64,000 bases of DNA from Thalassia testudinum (GCA_037157565.1 JAZHRO010000054.1:17033501-17097500); one strand, 5' to 3'; counted from the first letter of the stretch, positions 20,276 to 32,075 are shown. The notes: generated by a model not told the origin, from the letters alone. Translations and numbers: made by a program.

Positions 20276-23113
20276 TGAAAACGTCAGAGGCGGCAACCGG
20301 GTTTGAGGGTTTTGTTATAACGTTGTAGTAAAGCCGGTTATTACCAACATTTCATATATAAATTTTTTTTTACTCGGAAAATGAAAGAGTTCCCGAGGTC
20401 GAACTCAGGGAGCAAGTCGTATTCTAGAGATATACATGTTTCTTTTAAAAAAGAAAGAGAGAGGGAAAGAATTCGTTGTTTTCTCTTTGTTTTGCAGAGG
20501 GGGATGCTCTTCTTTCTCTCTTTCTTTAGATCTCCTTCTTTTCTCTGTTCTGCAGAGGTGATATTCTTCTTCTGCAATGGTGATGCTCTTCTTCTTCTTC
20601 CTGTTGTTCCTGCGTTGGTGATGTTCTTCTTTCTTCAGAGCTCCTTGTTCTTCTTCTTCTTTGGTTTTCTGCCTTGACCTCTCTTCTTCTTCTTCTGCAA
20701 TCGTGGTGACCCTTTCTCTTTTCCCTTCTTTTTTTTTTCTTTATGGCTGCAGAGCTTCTGCCTTCAGCTACTAAGTCTTTCTTTCTTCTTCTTCTGCTTC
20801 GGCCGTTGCTCTTCCTTCTTCTTCAGCCTGCCTTCTTTCCTGCTCTGGCTGCTGACTTTCCGTCGTCTGACCCGGTGCTTCGACGACTTAACTGAGCATT
20901 TGCTACAGTGCAGCTCCTTCTTCTTCGCCTGCACTTCTTCTTCTTTGGCCTGCACACTTCAGAGTTTTTTGCCAAGAGGCAAAACCTACTCTACCCTCCC
21001 CCCCCCCGCGTCTCTCTTTCTCTCTGAAATCACTCTTCGGAAGCTCTCCCAGAGCTACCGGGTAATCGGGTTCGGGTCAGGCCCGGGTCCAGGCCCACCG
21101 GCGTGCGGTGGTGGGCGAGGAGTGCAGGTCGGTTTAATCGGGTCGGGGCCAGGTCCGCGGAGCGTGGTCACGGACGAGGCCGGGTCGGGTGAGAGGGACC
21201 TCACCCCGTGGTCAGGAGGCAGACAGCATAAGGCACTTTTTGCCTTTATGCGTTCGCGCGCCTCCGAGAAGTTCCGAGGTGGGACTAAATGTCCCACCCC
21301 AATTGAGCGCCCGTCGCGGAGGGAGCAGTGGGCGATCGTGTCTTTACGCGCGGCCTTCGCCCCATCTGCGAGCCTGGGACGTTTCGCGGAGACTCCCCGC
21401 GCAACCTGGGAGTCGAACCTGGGCGAAGGCGTGCCTGCACCTGCAGGTGAAGGAGCTCTGCCTGCTCAGTAATGGCGACGGCGGGCGAGTCACCTGGTCA
21501 CAGAAGAACGGCCTCTCGGCCAAATCAGACAGGCGGGGGACCTTCGCCGTGGCACGGCGAAGGTGGTCAGGGGGTCTGCAGGGGGCGTGATGGAGCCAAC
21601 AGGTCGTCCTAGGTCAAACTGTGAGCGAAGAAGTGGGTGTGTTCGGTGGATCTGCAGAGGGCGTTTGGTGGGAAGTGGAGGGGCGGAAGAGGATCAGGGT
21701 GAGGAGGCGGAGGTTCTGCGGTGGTCGGCGAGCCGTGTGGGTTGCTGAGGTGATGGGCGCGGCTCGCCGGAGGGTGGTCGGAGGCGGAGAGGGTGAGGGT
21801 GAACAGGAGCGGTCGAGGGTTTAATTGACTAAATTGAAAGCGGGGAAAGAAAGAGGAGAAGAAGGGGAGTAGTTCTAACTTACTTGCAGGGACGAAGGGG
21901 GAGGAACAGGGCGACAGTCGTATCGACTGTCGCCGGAGAAGACGATGCCCAGTGGGGGGAGGACGGCGGTGACGACGGGGCAGAGGCAGCGCGCGCCGGT
22001 ATTGCGCGACGCGGGAAGAGCAGGGGAAGAAGTCTCTGCTGCTGGTATTGCGGCAGAGCGAAGAGGAGGAGGAGGAAGAACCGCCGGAGCTGGTGGGCGT
22101 CTGCCGGAGTGAGAAGAGAGGAAAGTTGGGGGTTTTCTCCGTCAGATCCAGGCTGCCCTGGTCGGTGGAGCAGCGGGGGGTATTTATAGGGATGAAACAG
22201 GGAGGAAGGCGGAGGGAGACGACGTGTCTCCCTCGCCGGAGAATGGTCGGAACACGAACCCATACCGTCCGTGCGTTCGCACGGCCGGTATGGTGGGCTA
22301 CAATGACCAGTGGGGTGCCCCTGCGACGGCTGACGACGCGGGGCACCCCCGGTTTACTTGCCAGGTCCCCCACCTCACCCTGCGCGGCGCCATGCTCCGC
22401 GCAAGGTCGCCGGAGCATGGTGCTGGCAGGGTTTTGCAGGAGGGACCTGATTGCAAAGAACGAAGGAGAGTTAGGGGCCAAAATGCGAGGGTTCAAAAGT
22501 TGAGGGCCAAAGAGTAAATATATGAGGACCAAAGTGTGAAGTCGGTCAAGGAGGTTTCTTCTTAGGCTCAAGTTTTTATACATGACTAATTAGGACCTAA
22601 GGAATCTGATGGTGAATTTCATTTTCATATTAAACCTTGTTTGACCGGTCAATTTGCGCAAAAACCCAAATTAAGTTATTAATTGGGCATGGTTCTCAAT
22701 GTAGGTCAAAATGGGTTCTAAAGGCCAAATTGAAGGTTCTAAACCCTAGAGATTATTTTTCTATGAATTTTAGAGGGTTTATTCTATTTTTACTTTGCCT
22801 CGAACCTTGTGAATTGAAGTGGGTTGTTTTAGGGTTACAGATTATCATTTGGTTCCTTGGAAGTGCTGTAGCCCTTACTAGATCATCTCATCCCACTTTT
22901 ATTCTTATTAAGCTGTTTTGACCTGTGTTTGGGCCCTGAATTACCCTGTATGCAGATTATACTGGTAAAATTGCACTTTTACCCCTTATGACTGGTTTTC
23001 TTCTCAAACTCAGAATTCTCTGAGTTAAGCCTTTCCTTGAGATATGTAGGAGCTTTTATCCTTTGTATTGGGTCAAAATGAGCTAGTTATGGCTCATGAT
23101 GAGGTTCTCATCA
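20276..23113 (-). mobile_element. 5' LTR of element A
   Basis: It is 2838 bp, the same length as the 3' LTR, with about ten differences (for example C/T at 13265/20602 and A/C at 15386/22723). It holds a TATA box (22181-22188), the 11-bp-arm palindrome (21541-21563), a tRNA-Asp 5'-end complement (ACTACAACG, minus, 20321-20329) and TG...CA ends. Confidence 0.9.
21243..21286 (-). promoter_or_regulatory. USE-like and TATA-like pair, element A 5' LTR
   Basis: Same bases and 24-bp spacing as the 3' LTR copy: USE-like 21286-21275, CATAAAGG 21250-21243 on the minus strand. Confidence 0.5.
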
Positions 23114-25447
23114 CCAGCTAACTAAGAGAAACAGTAAAGGTGAACAGGTAGCTGTTGTTTTCAATTTCTTTCTTTATTTAACTAATTATTCTTTCTTTCA
23201 TCACTTGGTTTATTTATCAGGTCTTTTTCTTAATCTTGAATGTTCCTCATGGGAACGATCTTGATTGCAGTCTTTTCCGAACAGTAGAAGTAGCACTCGG
23301 TGCTCTCCTGGCCGGGAGAGTCCCCCATGGTGGTCCTACACTCAGTCAACCACCCCAAGGTCGTTGACAGGCGTAACAGTGACTACGGCACGTGCGATAA
23401 ACGCACGGGTAGCTACCCCGCACTAGCACTCGGTCAATCATTTCCCTTAACAGGTGCACCCAAAGCTCAGCACGGAACCAGTATAGGGCAGAGCCCTCTC
23501 AGTAACAGGGGTCTAGCCCCTCCACAACAACCAAACAGGGGTCTCGCCCCTCCACAGTCCGCGCACCCTCGCCTGACTACCCTGGTTTTCCCAGTGGGAC
23601 TAACAAGCCGGTGTAGGATGGCTAGCTGAACCTCGGGCCCCGTGGGGTGGCTAGCTCTCTCCCTACACTAGTAGCTCTTCCAGGTACTGTGTACGCGAGG
23701 GCCAAAAGTTGGTACAAAGTCGCCAGACCTAACCCCGGGTCTCAACCCTAAGGCGGCTAGCTCTGCTCTGCACTAAGAGGTAACATGTGCTTCCCTTGGT
23801 ACCACGTACCCAAGAGACAATACACACTTTCCCATTCACTTTTCCAGTTCCATTCTATTTATTTCCAGGAGCTCTACTCTTAATTCCCTGTAGGGGTCAT
23901 GCTCATGTTTCTCAGGCCAAGCCATATTAGGTTTCATTGTTTCAAGTTTATTCGCATATAGCATGTGTTTCCAACATTCAAGCTTTCTTTTCCAATTTAT
24001 ATACATGCAGCTCGTATTTAATTTCAAACGATAGGAATTACATGTAGCAGTTACTAACAACAGTACTCTACATTTCACAGGCAGCTGTTATCCAATTACA
24101 GGCAATTATATTCTATCTACTCATCCAAGACTGCAATTCAGGCATTCAATATAATCGTTCCAGTGTTTCTAGTCCTAAGATTCATGCCATACCCTAGGAT
24201 CTATCATTCAATCTAGAGTTTCTGGTCCTAGGATTTATGCTATACCCTAAGATCTATCATTTATTCCAAACAAGCATTTATGCGTGTAATTAACTAAAGG
24301 GAGCCACTCTACCCGCAAAACTGGGAGTAATGGGGGCGTGATTGGCAGGTCCTCGTGCCTCCACAACCCCAAAATCCACAACAAAATGAGGTCCTAACAA
24401 AAGGATCAACCACAAGAAATCACTCAGAACAGGATAAAAGTATTTCAAACAAGAAGAAGAACTTATTCGGAGAAGAACGGAATCTTAAACGTGAAAATCG
24501 GACTTCAAACGGACACTAAACGGGTCAAAATGATAACTCTGACTCAAATCAAACGTCTGGAACATTTTCCAGACGTCTTAAAAAGGGGTCCAGATCATAC
24601 CTCACTCTGTGCTGCTCCTCAGACATCCAGGGATCGTGTTGGACCATCGGGACCGAGTTCTAGACGTTCGACTACCTCTCCGGACGTCTGGAGACGCTCT
24701 CCGCCGTCTGGTGACTCGTCTAGACGTTTGAACCGCATGGGAGGGTGTGTCCCACTCCTTCTCGAAGTGAATCCTGCACGTGCATGCAAAATCTCCCAAC
24801 ACGACACTCTACGGAGTTTCGGCGGAACGGCCTGCATGGCCGTATCCGAAAAAAGGAAGGTATAGGCACAGTACGTACCTCTCAATCATCTGGATGTAGG
24901 TCCAGATGTCTGATTCTGGGAAAAATCCAAGAATCGGAACCTCCTTCGTCTTCTTCCTGCTGCACGCGACCACGCCATGCAGCCACTCGTCCACTGCTCT
25001 ACCTACAGCAGCGTCAGGGAAACCTCCCCGACAAACACTCTGCCTCGCGCACATCGGTCGGCCTCAAGCTACTCCGCCGAGCTCTCTCTCTCTCTCACGG
25101 CTCGCGCGTTCTCTTCTCCTCTCTGCCGCTGCACTAGGCTGCAGCAGCTGCTCGCTCACTCTCGCTCTCGCGCTGGAGGAAGGAGGAGACGGATGGGGTG
25201 GGGTGGCGAGAGGGAGAGGAGGGGAGTATTTGTAGGCACGAGGGAAAAGGTCCTGCAGGTCAACGAGGGAAGAGAAAGAGAAGAGGGCGGCAGGGGTTCA
25301 GTCTGCGCGTGGCACGATCACAGACTCGCGGTCGTACGCACGTAAAAATTAATTTCCAGACGTCTGGAAGGTTGTCCAGACGTCTGACAAGATGTCTGGC
25401 CCTAGTCTTAGACGTCTTAATGTACTTTGATGGCATGGGTCTTAACA

Positions 25448-26380
25448 GACTTGGTGGTGGGCTCGCTCGTTACCCAGCGAGGATACGACGTAGTCTGGGT
25501 GGTTGGGGACAGATTGACGAAGATGGCACGTTTCTTGCCAATCCGTGTCACCTTGGGACCAGCACAGCTGGCAGAGAGGTATATTCGTGCCGTGGTACGT
25601 CTGCTTGGAGTTCCACGCAAGATTATATCCGACCGGGATACCCGTTTTACGTCCCAGTTTTGGGCTGAGTTTCAGCAGGCCTTGGGGACACGGTTGAGGT
25701 TCAGCACGACGTACCACCTCCAGACAGATGGACAGTCAGAGCGCACGATATAGACACTTGAGGATCTTTTGCGTGCCTGCATACTAGACTGGAGGGGCTC
25801 TTGGGAGGAGCACTTGCCCCTGGCAGAGTTTGCATATAATAACAACTATCATTCGAGTATCGGCATGGTACCATACGAGGCTCTGTACGGATGAAGGTGT
25901 ACTGCGCCCTTTAGTTGGATTGAGGTGGGGACCAAGTGGGAAATTGGCCCCCGGTTGATCCAGTAGAGTCAGGAGGTGGTTGAGCATATTCACAAACGAC
26001 TTCGCACAGTCAGGAGCAGACAGAAGAGCTATGCCGATCAAAAGTGCAGAGAGGTGCAATTCGAGGTTGGGGATCATGTCTTTCTACGCATTTTGCCCAT
26101 GAAGGGCCTGCAGCATTTTGGGGTGAGAGGGAAGATCGCGCCAAGGTTTGTGGGGCCCTTTGAGGTCCTGGAGCGGGTTGGACCCGTTGCTTACAGGGTT
26201 GCCCTTCCTCCCCAGCTTTCTAATGTGCACGACGTGTTCCACGTGTCCAACCACAGGAAGTACGTCGCTGATCCCAGTCATGTTCTAAGCCACAAGAGTT
26301 TCGAGGTGGGTGACGACCTAACCTACCCCAAGCGACCAGTGCAGATAGTAGACAGAGCCGTCCGGAGTTTGAGACGGAAA
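25448..26380 (+). pseudogene. Integrase core and GPF module of element E
   Basis: It continues the reading from 12519: VVG...[69 protein letters not shown]. The acidic triad is the D of GDRL, the D of SDRD and the E of SERT. Stops follow: TAG for CAG at 25753, TGA at 25893, TAG at 25964. Then [19 protein letters not shown]...[45 protein letters not shown]. The chromodomain expected after RSLRRK is missing, because sequence jumps into the LTR at 26381. Comparison with 59863-60740 shows several stops are C-to-T changes. Confidence 0.8.
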
Positions 26381-27125
26381 CGTTAGCGGAAATGACTGAC
26401 CGCGTGCCAGTGCGGGTTAGCTACCCGTGCACTTATCGCACGTGCCGTAGTCACCGTTATATCTGTCCGTGACCTTAGGATGGTTGACTGGGTGTAGGAT
26501 CACCACGGGGGACTCTCCCGACCAGGAGAGCACCACGTGTGCCTTCTACTCCTCGAAAAAGACTACAATCAAGATCGTTCCCACGAGGAACACTCGAGAT
26601 CAAGAAAGAGACCTGATAAATAAACCAAGTGATGAAAAAGAATAATTAGTTAAAGGAAGTAATTGAAAAACAACAGCTACCTATCCACCTTTATTGCTTA
26701 GTTAGTTGGTTGCCGCTCTACTCAGCATTCGCTGACTTCGTATACTCATAACCCTTTTTAGGTCCAGGTGTTGAGCAGCCCGAGTCTACAGCTGCGGAGG
26801 GTACTGGGCCTAGAAGAGCCCGGTAGTTGTAGTTTCGCTCGTTTTTTGTAGTAGTGAGTAGCCTCATGTACCCTTACGTTTGTACTCTTACATGCTGCAC
26901 GTTATATTCTTGTACTTGGTTACTTTTCTACTATCGTGGTGCTGGATACTGTAGTAATTTTACTTCTTTACTGCTGTACTTTTGTTACTGTTAGTTGCTT
27001 AGCATAGTGAATGTGGTTTACTTTCCTACTTTTTGGTTACTTTCTCGTTGGACGACTGGGTCTTGGGATCAGTCGAGTCGGTCCGATCTCGTGTCCTGTA
27101 GGGATTCGGGAACCGGGTCGTAACA
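26381..27125 (+). mobile_element. 3' LTR remnant of element E
   Basis: It begins inside the LTR at GTTAGCGGAAATGACTGACC, fused to the integrase gene. It runs through the ACGGGTTAGCTACCCGT-like palindrome, GGGGGACTCTCCC, the GTTCCCACGAGGAAC hairpin, and ends GGGAACCGGGTCGTAACA. About the first 1.9 kb of the LTR has been deleted together with the chromodomain. Confidence 0.7.
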
Positions 27126-27938
27126 TCCTCCAAGGCCCCCTCCATGGACAGCTAAAGAAGAAGATCCTCCAAGGCATCTTCATGTGGGCGGCAAGAAGAA
27201 GGAGAGAACTAGGGTGTAACACCCTCTTCTCCTCTCTTCACTTGGGCGTGTTCATTCTTCTCCAAAGAGAGGACGCCCCTTCTCTTTCTTCTTCTTCTTA
27301 GACGACCATTGAGAAGACCCCCCCTCAAGGTCTTCTCAAGGACGGCCATTGGTAGAGAAAGGGTGCAACACCCTTCTCTCTCCACTTGGGTGCACACACC
27401 CATCCTCCTCTCTTTAGTGGACGGCCATGAAGGCTCACCCATCGCCTCTTGTGGCCGGCCATCTCTTGTTGGTAGGAGTGTAGATGGGTTTGTATGCCCA
27501 TGGTCCAGCCTATACCCTCACACATAGCCGATGGCTTTAGTGTCACTTTCTGGCATGAGGGATTTCCTCTATTTATGCACTTTCTAGTATAGATATTGTG
27601 TGTCATTATTTTGAGTATTCTATGCATGAATAATATCATGTGATCATCGCTTCTATAATTGTCCTCACATCTGTTTGCCATCGCTTTTCAAAATAAAAAT
27701 CAAAAATACAAAAAAAAACGTCAAAAGGCAAAAAGACCAAAAATATTAGGTTAGATTTAGGATAGAAAAGCCAATTCAAATCTTGACTTGTTTTTACGCC
27801 TCCCAGAGACGAACGACTAGGACTCAAATTCTAAAAGGAAAAGAAATCTACGTGAGTTTCATTATCAATTAAATATTTTGATCAAAGGTTTAGTGCGACT
27901 ATACTACGATTTGCAACAATTTCAAAACGCGCGAAAAC
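27126..27938 (+). mobile_element. Diverged LTR-like end, distant relative of family L
   Basis: The last part has family-L-like landmarks: CTCCCAGAGACGAACGAC in place of CTCCCTGTGTTCGACC, then TTTAGTGCGACTATACTACGATTTGCAAC near 27900. It borders the truncated Tat integrase at 27940. The 5' part (27126-27500) has CTTCTTC-type and ACGGCCAT words, no coding signal, and no recognised partner. Confidence 0.35.
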
Positions 27939-27939
27939 T

Positions 27940-28400
27940 CACTTGTCAGCAAACTGGGTGCCATTGTTCGTGACAATGTACTGGGGTATCCCATAGCGAG
28001 CTGTAATGCCTTTACGAATGAAGGAAATAACTCTATCAGCTGTTGGGTTGGCCATAGCCTCAGCTACGACCCACTTGGAGAAGTAATAAATCACAACCAG
28101 TATGAACTGCTTTTCATCTGAGGCTGGCGAGAAAGGGCCATTAAAGTCCAAGCCCCACTTCGCAGGGGGGATGGGTGACATTATAGGCACTAGCCTTTTA
28201 CGCAGCAAGTGGTGCAAGGTGGCGAACCGTTGACACTTGCACACGGAATCTTTACAGTATTGCTCCATTTGGGGCCAGAAGTAGCCCCTCTAGAATAGCC
28301 GAGTTACGAGTGCCTTGTATCCTTCGTGATTCCCACACAAGCCTCCGTGGACTTCTTGAAGGTCTTGTGTTTCTTCCACTTTTGTTAGGCAACGTAACAA
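27940..28400 (-). pseudogene. Integrase of Tat-like element, 3' truncated
   Basis: Minus-strand reading gives EVHGGLCGNHEGYKALVTRLF-stop-RGYFWPQMEQYC...CQRFA, an H2C2 finger. It continues PPAKWGLDFNGPFSPASDEKQFILVVIYYFSKWVVAEAM and YGIPQYIVTNNGTQF. The D of GLDF and the N-for-D at TNNG are at catalytic or near-catalytic places, so the second acid appears lost. The domain stops before the glutamate. Confidence 0.7.
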
Positions 28401-28620
28401 GGGGCGGAATGCCCTTGCTTGTACAGTTGCCCCTCTACTAAGCTATACCTTAAGCCTTTTAAATCGAAAGCCTTGGGCCGTGGTTCTCTTGGGGCAGCTC
28501 GCCAGAGTTCAGATAAGTAATGATAGGCTTCATCTATGAGATGAACTGCTTTATCGTGAACATCTTGGGAGCGAGTACAATTGGCTCACTTAGGGTATGG
28601 AGGCAGATGTCTTCCTCTTA

Positions 28621-29006
28621 CTCTAGAGTGATAGTAGCAGCGAGTCTGGCAAACGTGTCTGCCAGGGGCTTGTCAGCTCGGGGGGTACCCACCTAATCGA
28701 GACGGTCTTGAAATCTGCCAGCTCCTCTCTAAGCATGTCAGCATACAAGGTCATGTTTGCATCCTGGGCATGGTATTCGTCATTTATCTGGTTGGCAACC
28801 AGATGGGAGTATGTGTAAATCTCCAACGAGGTGACACCTCTGGACCTGGCCACCCAGGTGCCTGATAGCATGGCCTCATACTCCACCTGCTTATAGGATG
28901 CAGGAAAGACTAATTTGACGACATACTTATGAGTAGCGTCGTCTGGGCGATTAAGGCTATCCTAGCCCCACACCCTGTTGTGATGGACGAGCTATCAACG
29001 TATAGC
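28621..29006 (-). pseudogene. Second (archaeal-type) RNase H of Tat-like element
   Basis: Minus strand LYVDSS...GARIALI, then EYEAMLSGTWVARSRGVTSLEIYTYSHLVANQINDEYHAQDANMTLYADML, then VRWVP-like IRWVPPE. This matches the extra RNase H of Tat elements (Y-V-D, E-Y-E-A, Y-S-D positions; here Y-T-Y-S replaces the S-D-S box). The 28401-28620 interval is a decayed linker to the integrase. The 5' side is cut by the D LTR at 29007. Confidence 0.65.
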
Positions 29007-31606
29007 TGCTATAACGAACGCGTGCCCCAGACGTCGGACCAGACGTCTGGGATCGTTTCCAGACGTCTGCAAATCCGTTATCTTCCACACGCGCAGGTCG
29101 TCTGCGCGCCTGAGCGCGCAGACCTGCATATTCGTTTATTCCCTGCGGCTGCAGACGCAATGCCGCGTCCTCTCTCCTCCTCGCACGACCTTAAAAGGCC
29201 ACGCCTCCCCTCACTTCCGTCACCACCGTCTCCTCCCTCTTCTCCTTCAGCCAGTGAGCGTGAGCGCGAGGGCGGCAGCGGTGGCCGCAGTGAGCGCGGA
29301 GGAGGTGCTACGTGCGAAAGCGGAGCTCGCCGGGGCTGCTAGGGCCGGCCAGCGGAGGGCGCAGGGGGCGCAGAGCCACGCGGAGGGGGGACTGCTGCGG
29401 TCTGAGCAGCAGGCGCGCTAGGTGCGACGGGGGCGGCGTCGCGAGCGGAGGTCGAGTGGCGCCCTGATTCTGGAAAAATTTCCAGAATCAGACGTCTGGG
29501 TTGATAGCCAGACGGCGAGGGCGACGTCTGGAAGACCATCCAGACATCTGGGTTTTCCGTCTTCTTCTTCCTTCCTGTCGACTGACCGTACTGAGGGAGG
29601 GAGATGGGTGTGCGCAGGCTCGGTGATTCGCCATCCATCGCGAATCAGATGTCTGGCAGTAGTACCAGACGGCGAAAGCGACCTCCAGACGTCCGGGGTG
29701 ACCATCGGACGTCTGGGATCTAGGCCAGACGTCCCCGCAGACTTCTGGACGTCTGGGAAACCACGCTGAATAAGGTAATTCTCTGATCCACTTTTTAAGG
29801 CGTCTGGAAGAAGTTCCAGACGTCTGATTTTGCACAGTGTCGTCGTTTTTGACCCGTTTAGGGCCCGTTCGGGTTCCGTTTTCCGCGATTCGAGTTGCGT
29901 TCTTTTCAGAATTAATTCCTCTACCCGCCTACAGTAGCTATACACTGTTTGAGACACTCCTTGTGTTTGATCCTTGTGATAGGACCCCGTTCTGTTGCAG
30001 TCTCGAGGGTCGCGGAGGCACGCGGGATTCCCGACCACGCCCCCATTTCTCCCGTTGTACCTGGTAGAGTGGCTTTAAGTTATTAATAAAATCTGTTAAA
30101 TTATGGAACCATAAATAGAACCTAGGACATTGCATGAATCCTAGGAATGAGAAATAGATGGAATGATAGCTCCTAGGTGTTGCATGAATCCTACGGCTGG
30201 AAAACTAGATTATATGATAGATCCTAGGATATGGCATGAATCCTAGGATGGGAAAACAAGTGGAATGTATAATACTGCAGTCTTGGAAAATGGAAAGAGA
30301 TATAAAGCTGCCTGTAATTTGAATTAACAGCTGCCTGTTGTGAATAAATAACGTGGTTGAGAACATGGATTGTAAGAATGTGAAACTGGAAAGTGAAACC
30401 TGGATGTTTGAGTAAAAAGGATGGAACCCTACGGGAAAGTAGGAGTAGAACTCCTGGAAAGTGAATGGAATAGTATTGGGGAAGTGAGCTAGCCCTTGAG
30501 TATGGAGTACCGAGGAGAGCGACTGTCCCCATGTTTAGTGCAGAGCGGAGCCAGCTGCCCCAGGGACCCGGGGTTAGGACTGGCCACTCTGTACCGACTT
30601 GCTGGCCCTCACGTACGTAGTACCGAGGAGAGCTACTAGTGTAGGGATGTACTAGCTACCCCACGGGCCCCAGGGTTCTGCTAGCCTCCCACACCGACTT
30701 GTTAGGCCCGCTGGGGCAAACCAGGGTAGTCAGGGGAGGGTGCGCGGACTGTTGAGGGACAAGGCCCCGGTTTGGTTACTGTGGAGGGGTTGGACCCCTG
30801 TTACTGAGAGGGCTCTGCCCTGGACTGGTTCCGTGCTGTGCTTTAGGCGCACCCGTTAACGGAAACGACTGACCGCATGCCAGTACTGGTTAGCTACCTG
30901 TGCGTTTATCGCGCGTGCCGTGGTCACCGTTAAGTCTGTCAGTGACCTTGAGGTGGTTGACTGAGGGTAGGATCACCACGGGGGACTCTCCCGGCCAGGA
31001 GAGCACCACGTGCTACTTCTACTTTTTGGAAAAGACTGCAATCAAGATCGTTCCCACGAGGAACATTCGATATCAAGAAAAAGATCTGGGGAATAAATGA
31101 AATAGTGAGACAATTAAAAGATGTGAATAAAGAAAGTAGTCGAACATAACAGCTACTGTACACTCTACTGTTGTCTTTAGTTTAGTTGCCACTCTACTCA
31201 GCGTTTTGCTGACGTGTTACACTCATTACCTTTTTCAGGACCAGGTGTTGAGCAGCCAGGGTCAGCGGCTGCAGAGGACGCTGGGCCGAGAAGGGTCCAG
31301 TAGAGTTACCACTGTCTCTTGTACCTCTTTTTGTTACGTTGTAGTGAGTAGTTCTTATTTCCGCTGTACTTTCTTTACCTGCAGTTCAAATTATATTATG
31401 AATGTTGTTCTACTGTTGTGGTGGTACATACTGTGGTAGTTTCTTTCCTTACTGCTGTACTTTCTTACTGTTAGTTATATTCATGCTGAATGTGGTTTAT
31501 TTTACTGCTCTTTTGGTTACTTCCTCGTTGGACGACTAGGTCTTGGGATTAGTTGAGTCGGTCCAGTTCTCGTGTCTCGTAGGGACTCGAGAACCGGGTC
31601 GTTACA
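29007..31606 (+). mobile_element. Family D solo LTR 2 in the Tat RNase H region
   Basis: Starts TGCTATAACGAACG and ends GAACCGGGTCGTTACA, about 2.6 kb. It contains very many CAGACGTCTGG palindromes (29028-29060; 29490-29840), the hairpins GTTCCCACGAGGAAC (31050-31064) and GGGGGACTCTCCC, and no internal genes. Tat coding sequence lies on both sides. A clean 5-bp TSD is not evident (ATAGC against GAGCG), so one edge may be altered. Confidence 0.75.
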
Positions 31607-31990
31607 GAGCGTGAGGGTGGCATCCGGGTTAAAGAATTTCTCCATGAAACCTGCCAGGACTTGTGCTTTGATGGCTCCCCACGGTTGGTACTTGACGTCG
31701 AACTCTACCAATTCCACAGCACATTTGATCTTTCATGCTGACCCTGCGGGCTTATGTAACATTATTCACAGGGGGCAATTTGACATGACCATTATAATGT
31801 GGGTTTGAAAGTATGCGCGCAATTTTCTAGCAGCCGCAACTAAAGCCAACCCTAACTTTTCGACAATCATATAGTTAGCCTCAGCACCTTGATATATTTT
31901 GCTGACGAAGTATACAGGTCGATGTGCTCCTTCTTGCTCTCCAACTAAGATGGCACTGATAGCGGAGACGGACGCCACAAGGTATAAGAA
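31607..31990 (-). pseudogene. RNase H of Tat-like RT
   Basis: Minus strand VSAISAILVGEQEGAHRPVYFVSKIYQGAEANYMIVEKLGLALVAAARKLRAYFQTHIIMVMSNCPL, then MELVEFDVKYQPWGAIKAQVLAGFMEKF. These are the RNase H connection motifs of Tat elements. Frames change near 31770. Confidence 0.7.
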
Positions 31991-32075
31991 AAGGACTTCA
32001 CCAAGCTTTGGACCCGTCAGGATGGGGGACTTCGGAGTGCTTTTACTTCCTCTAAAGCTTTCTAGAAGCGAGGAG

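Larger units (their letters stand above)
12939..23113 (-). mobile_element. Element A: complete family L non-autonomous LTR retrotransposon
   Basis: It is 10,175 bp with TSD CCAGC at 12934-12938 and 23114-23118. Both LTRs are 2838 bp, with only about ten differences seen by eye. Internal parts in minus-strand order are the tRNA-Asp primer site (20255-20272), a leader of about 1.1 kb, one 620-codon ORF (19174-17312), a noncoding tail of about 1.5 kb and a polypurine tract. No gag, protease, RT or integrase is present, so movement would need enzymes from another element. It interrupts D solo LTR 1. Confidence 0.9.
12520..25447 (-). mobile_element. Family D solo LTR 1 inside E integrase (holds element A)
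   Basis: In LTR sense this is the minus strand, TGTTAAGACCC...GGTCATAACA. GACTT is repeated at 12515-12519 and 25448-25452 and the integrase reads across it, so the TSD is clear. Removing element A and its TSD leaves about 2.75 kb, one LTR with no internal region: a solo LTR left by LTR-LTR recombination. It carries many GACGTC palindromes between about 24540 and 25420 and the family's hairpins near 23260 and 23410. Confidence 0.85.
8331..27125 (+). mobile_element. Element E: decayed Tekay/Del-type Ty3/gypsy chromovirus, split by nested insertions
   Basis: The order is 5' LTR remnant, tRNA-iMet primer site, gag, protease, RT, RNase H, integrase H2C2 zinc finger, [solo D LTR plus L element A], integrase core and GPF module, then 3' LTR remnant. 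The integrase sequence is interrupted after the MDF of the W-E-S-I-T-M-D-F motif and resumes with VVG after the insertion, flanked by GACTT on both sides. The chromodomain region and about 1.9 kb of the 3' LTR are missing at 26381. Stops and frameshifts occur throughout, so the copy is dead. The lineage call rests on the YRMAP...[17 protein letters not shown], the WE-ITMDFVVGLP-like integrase and the [10 protein letters not shown] module. Confidence 0.8.
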
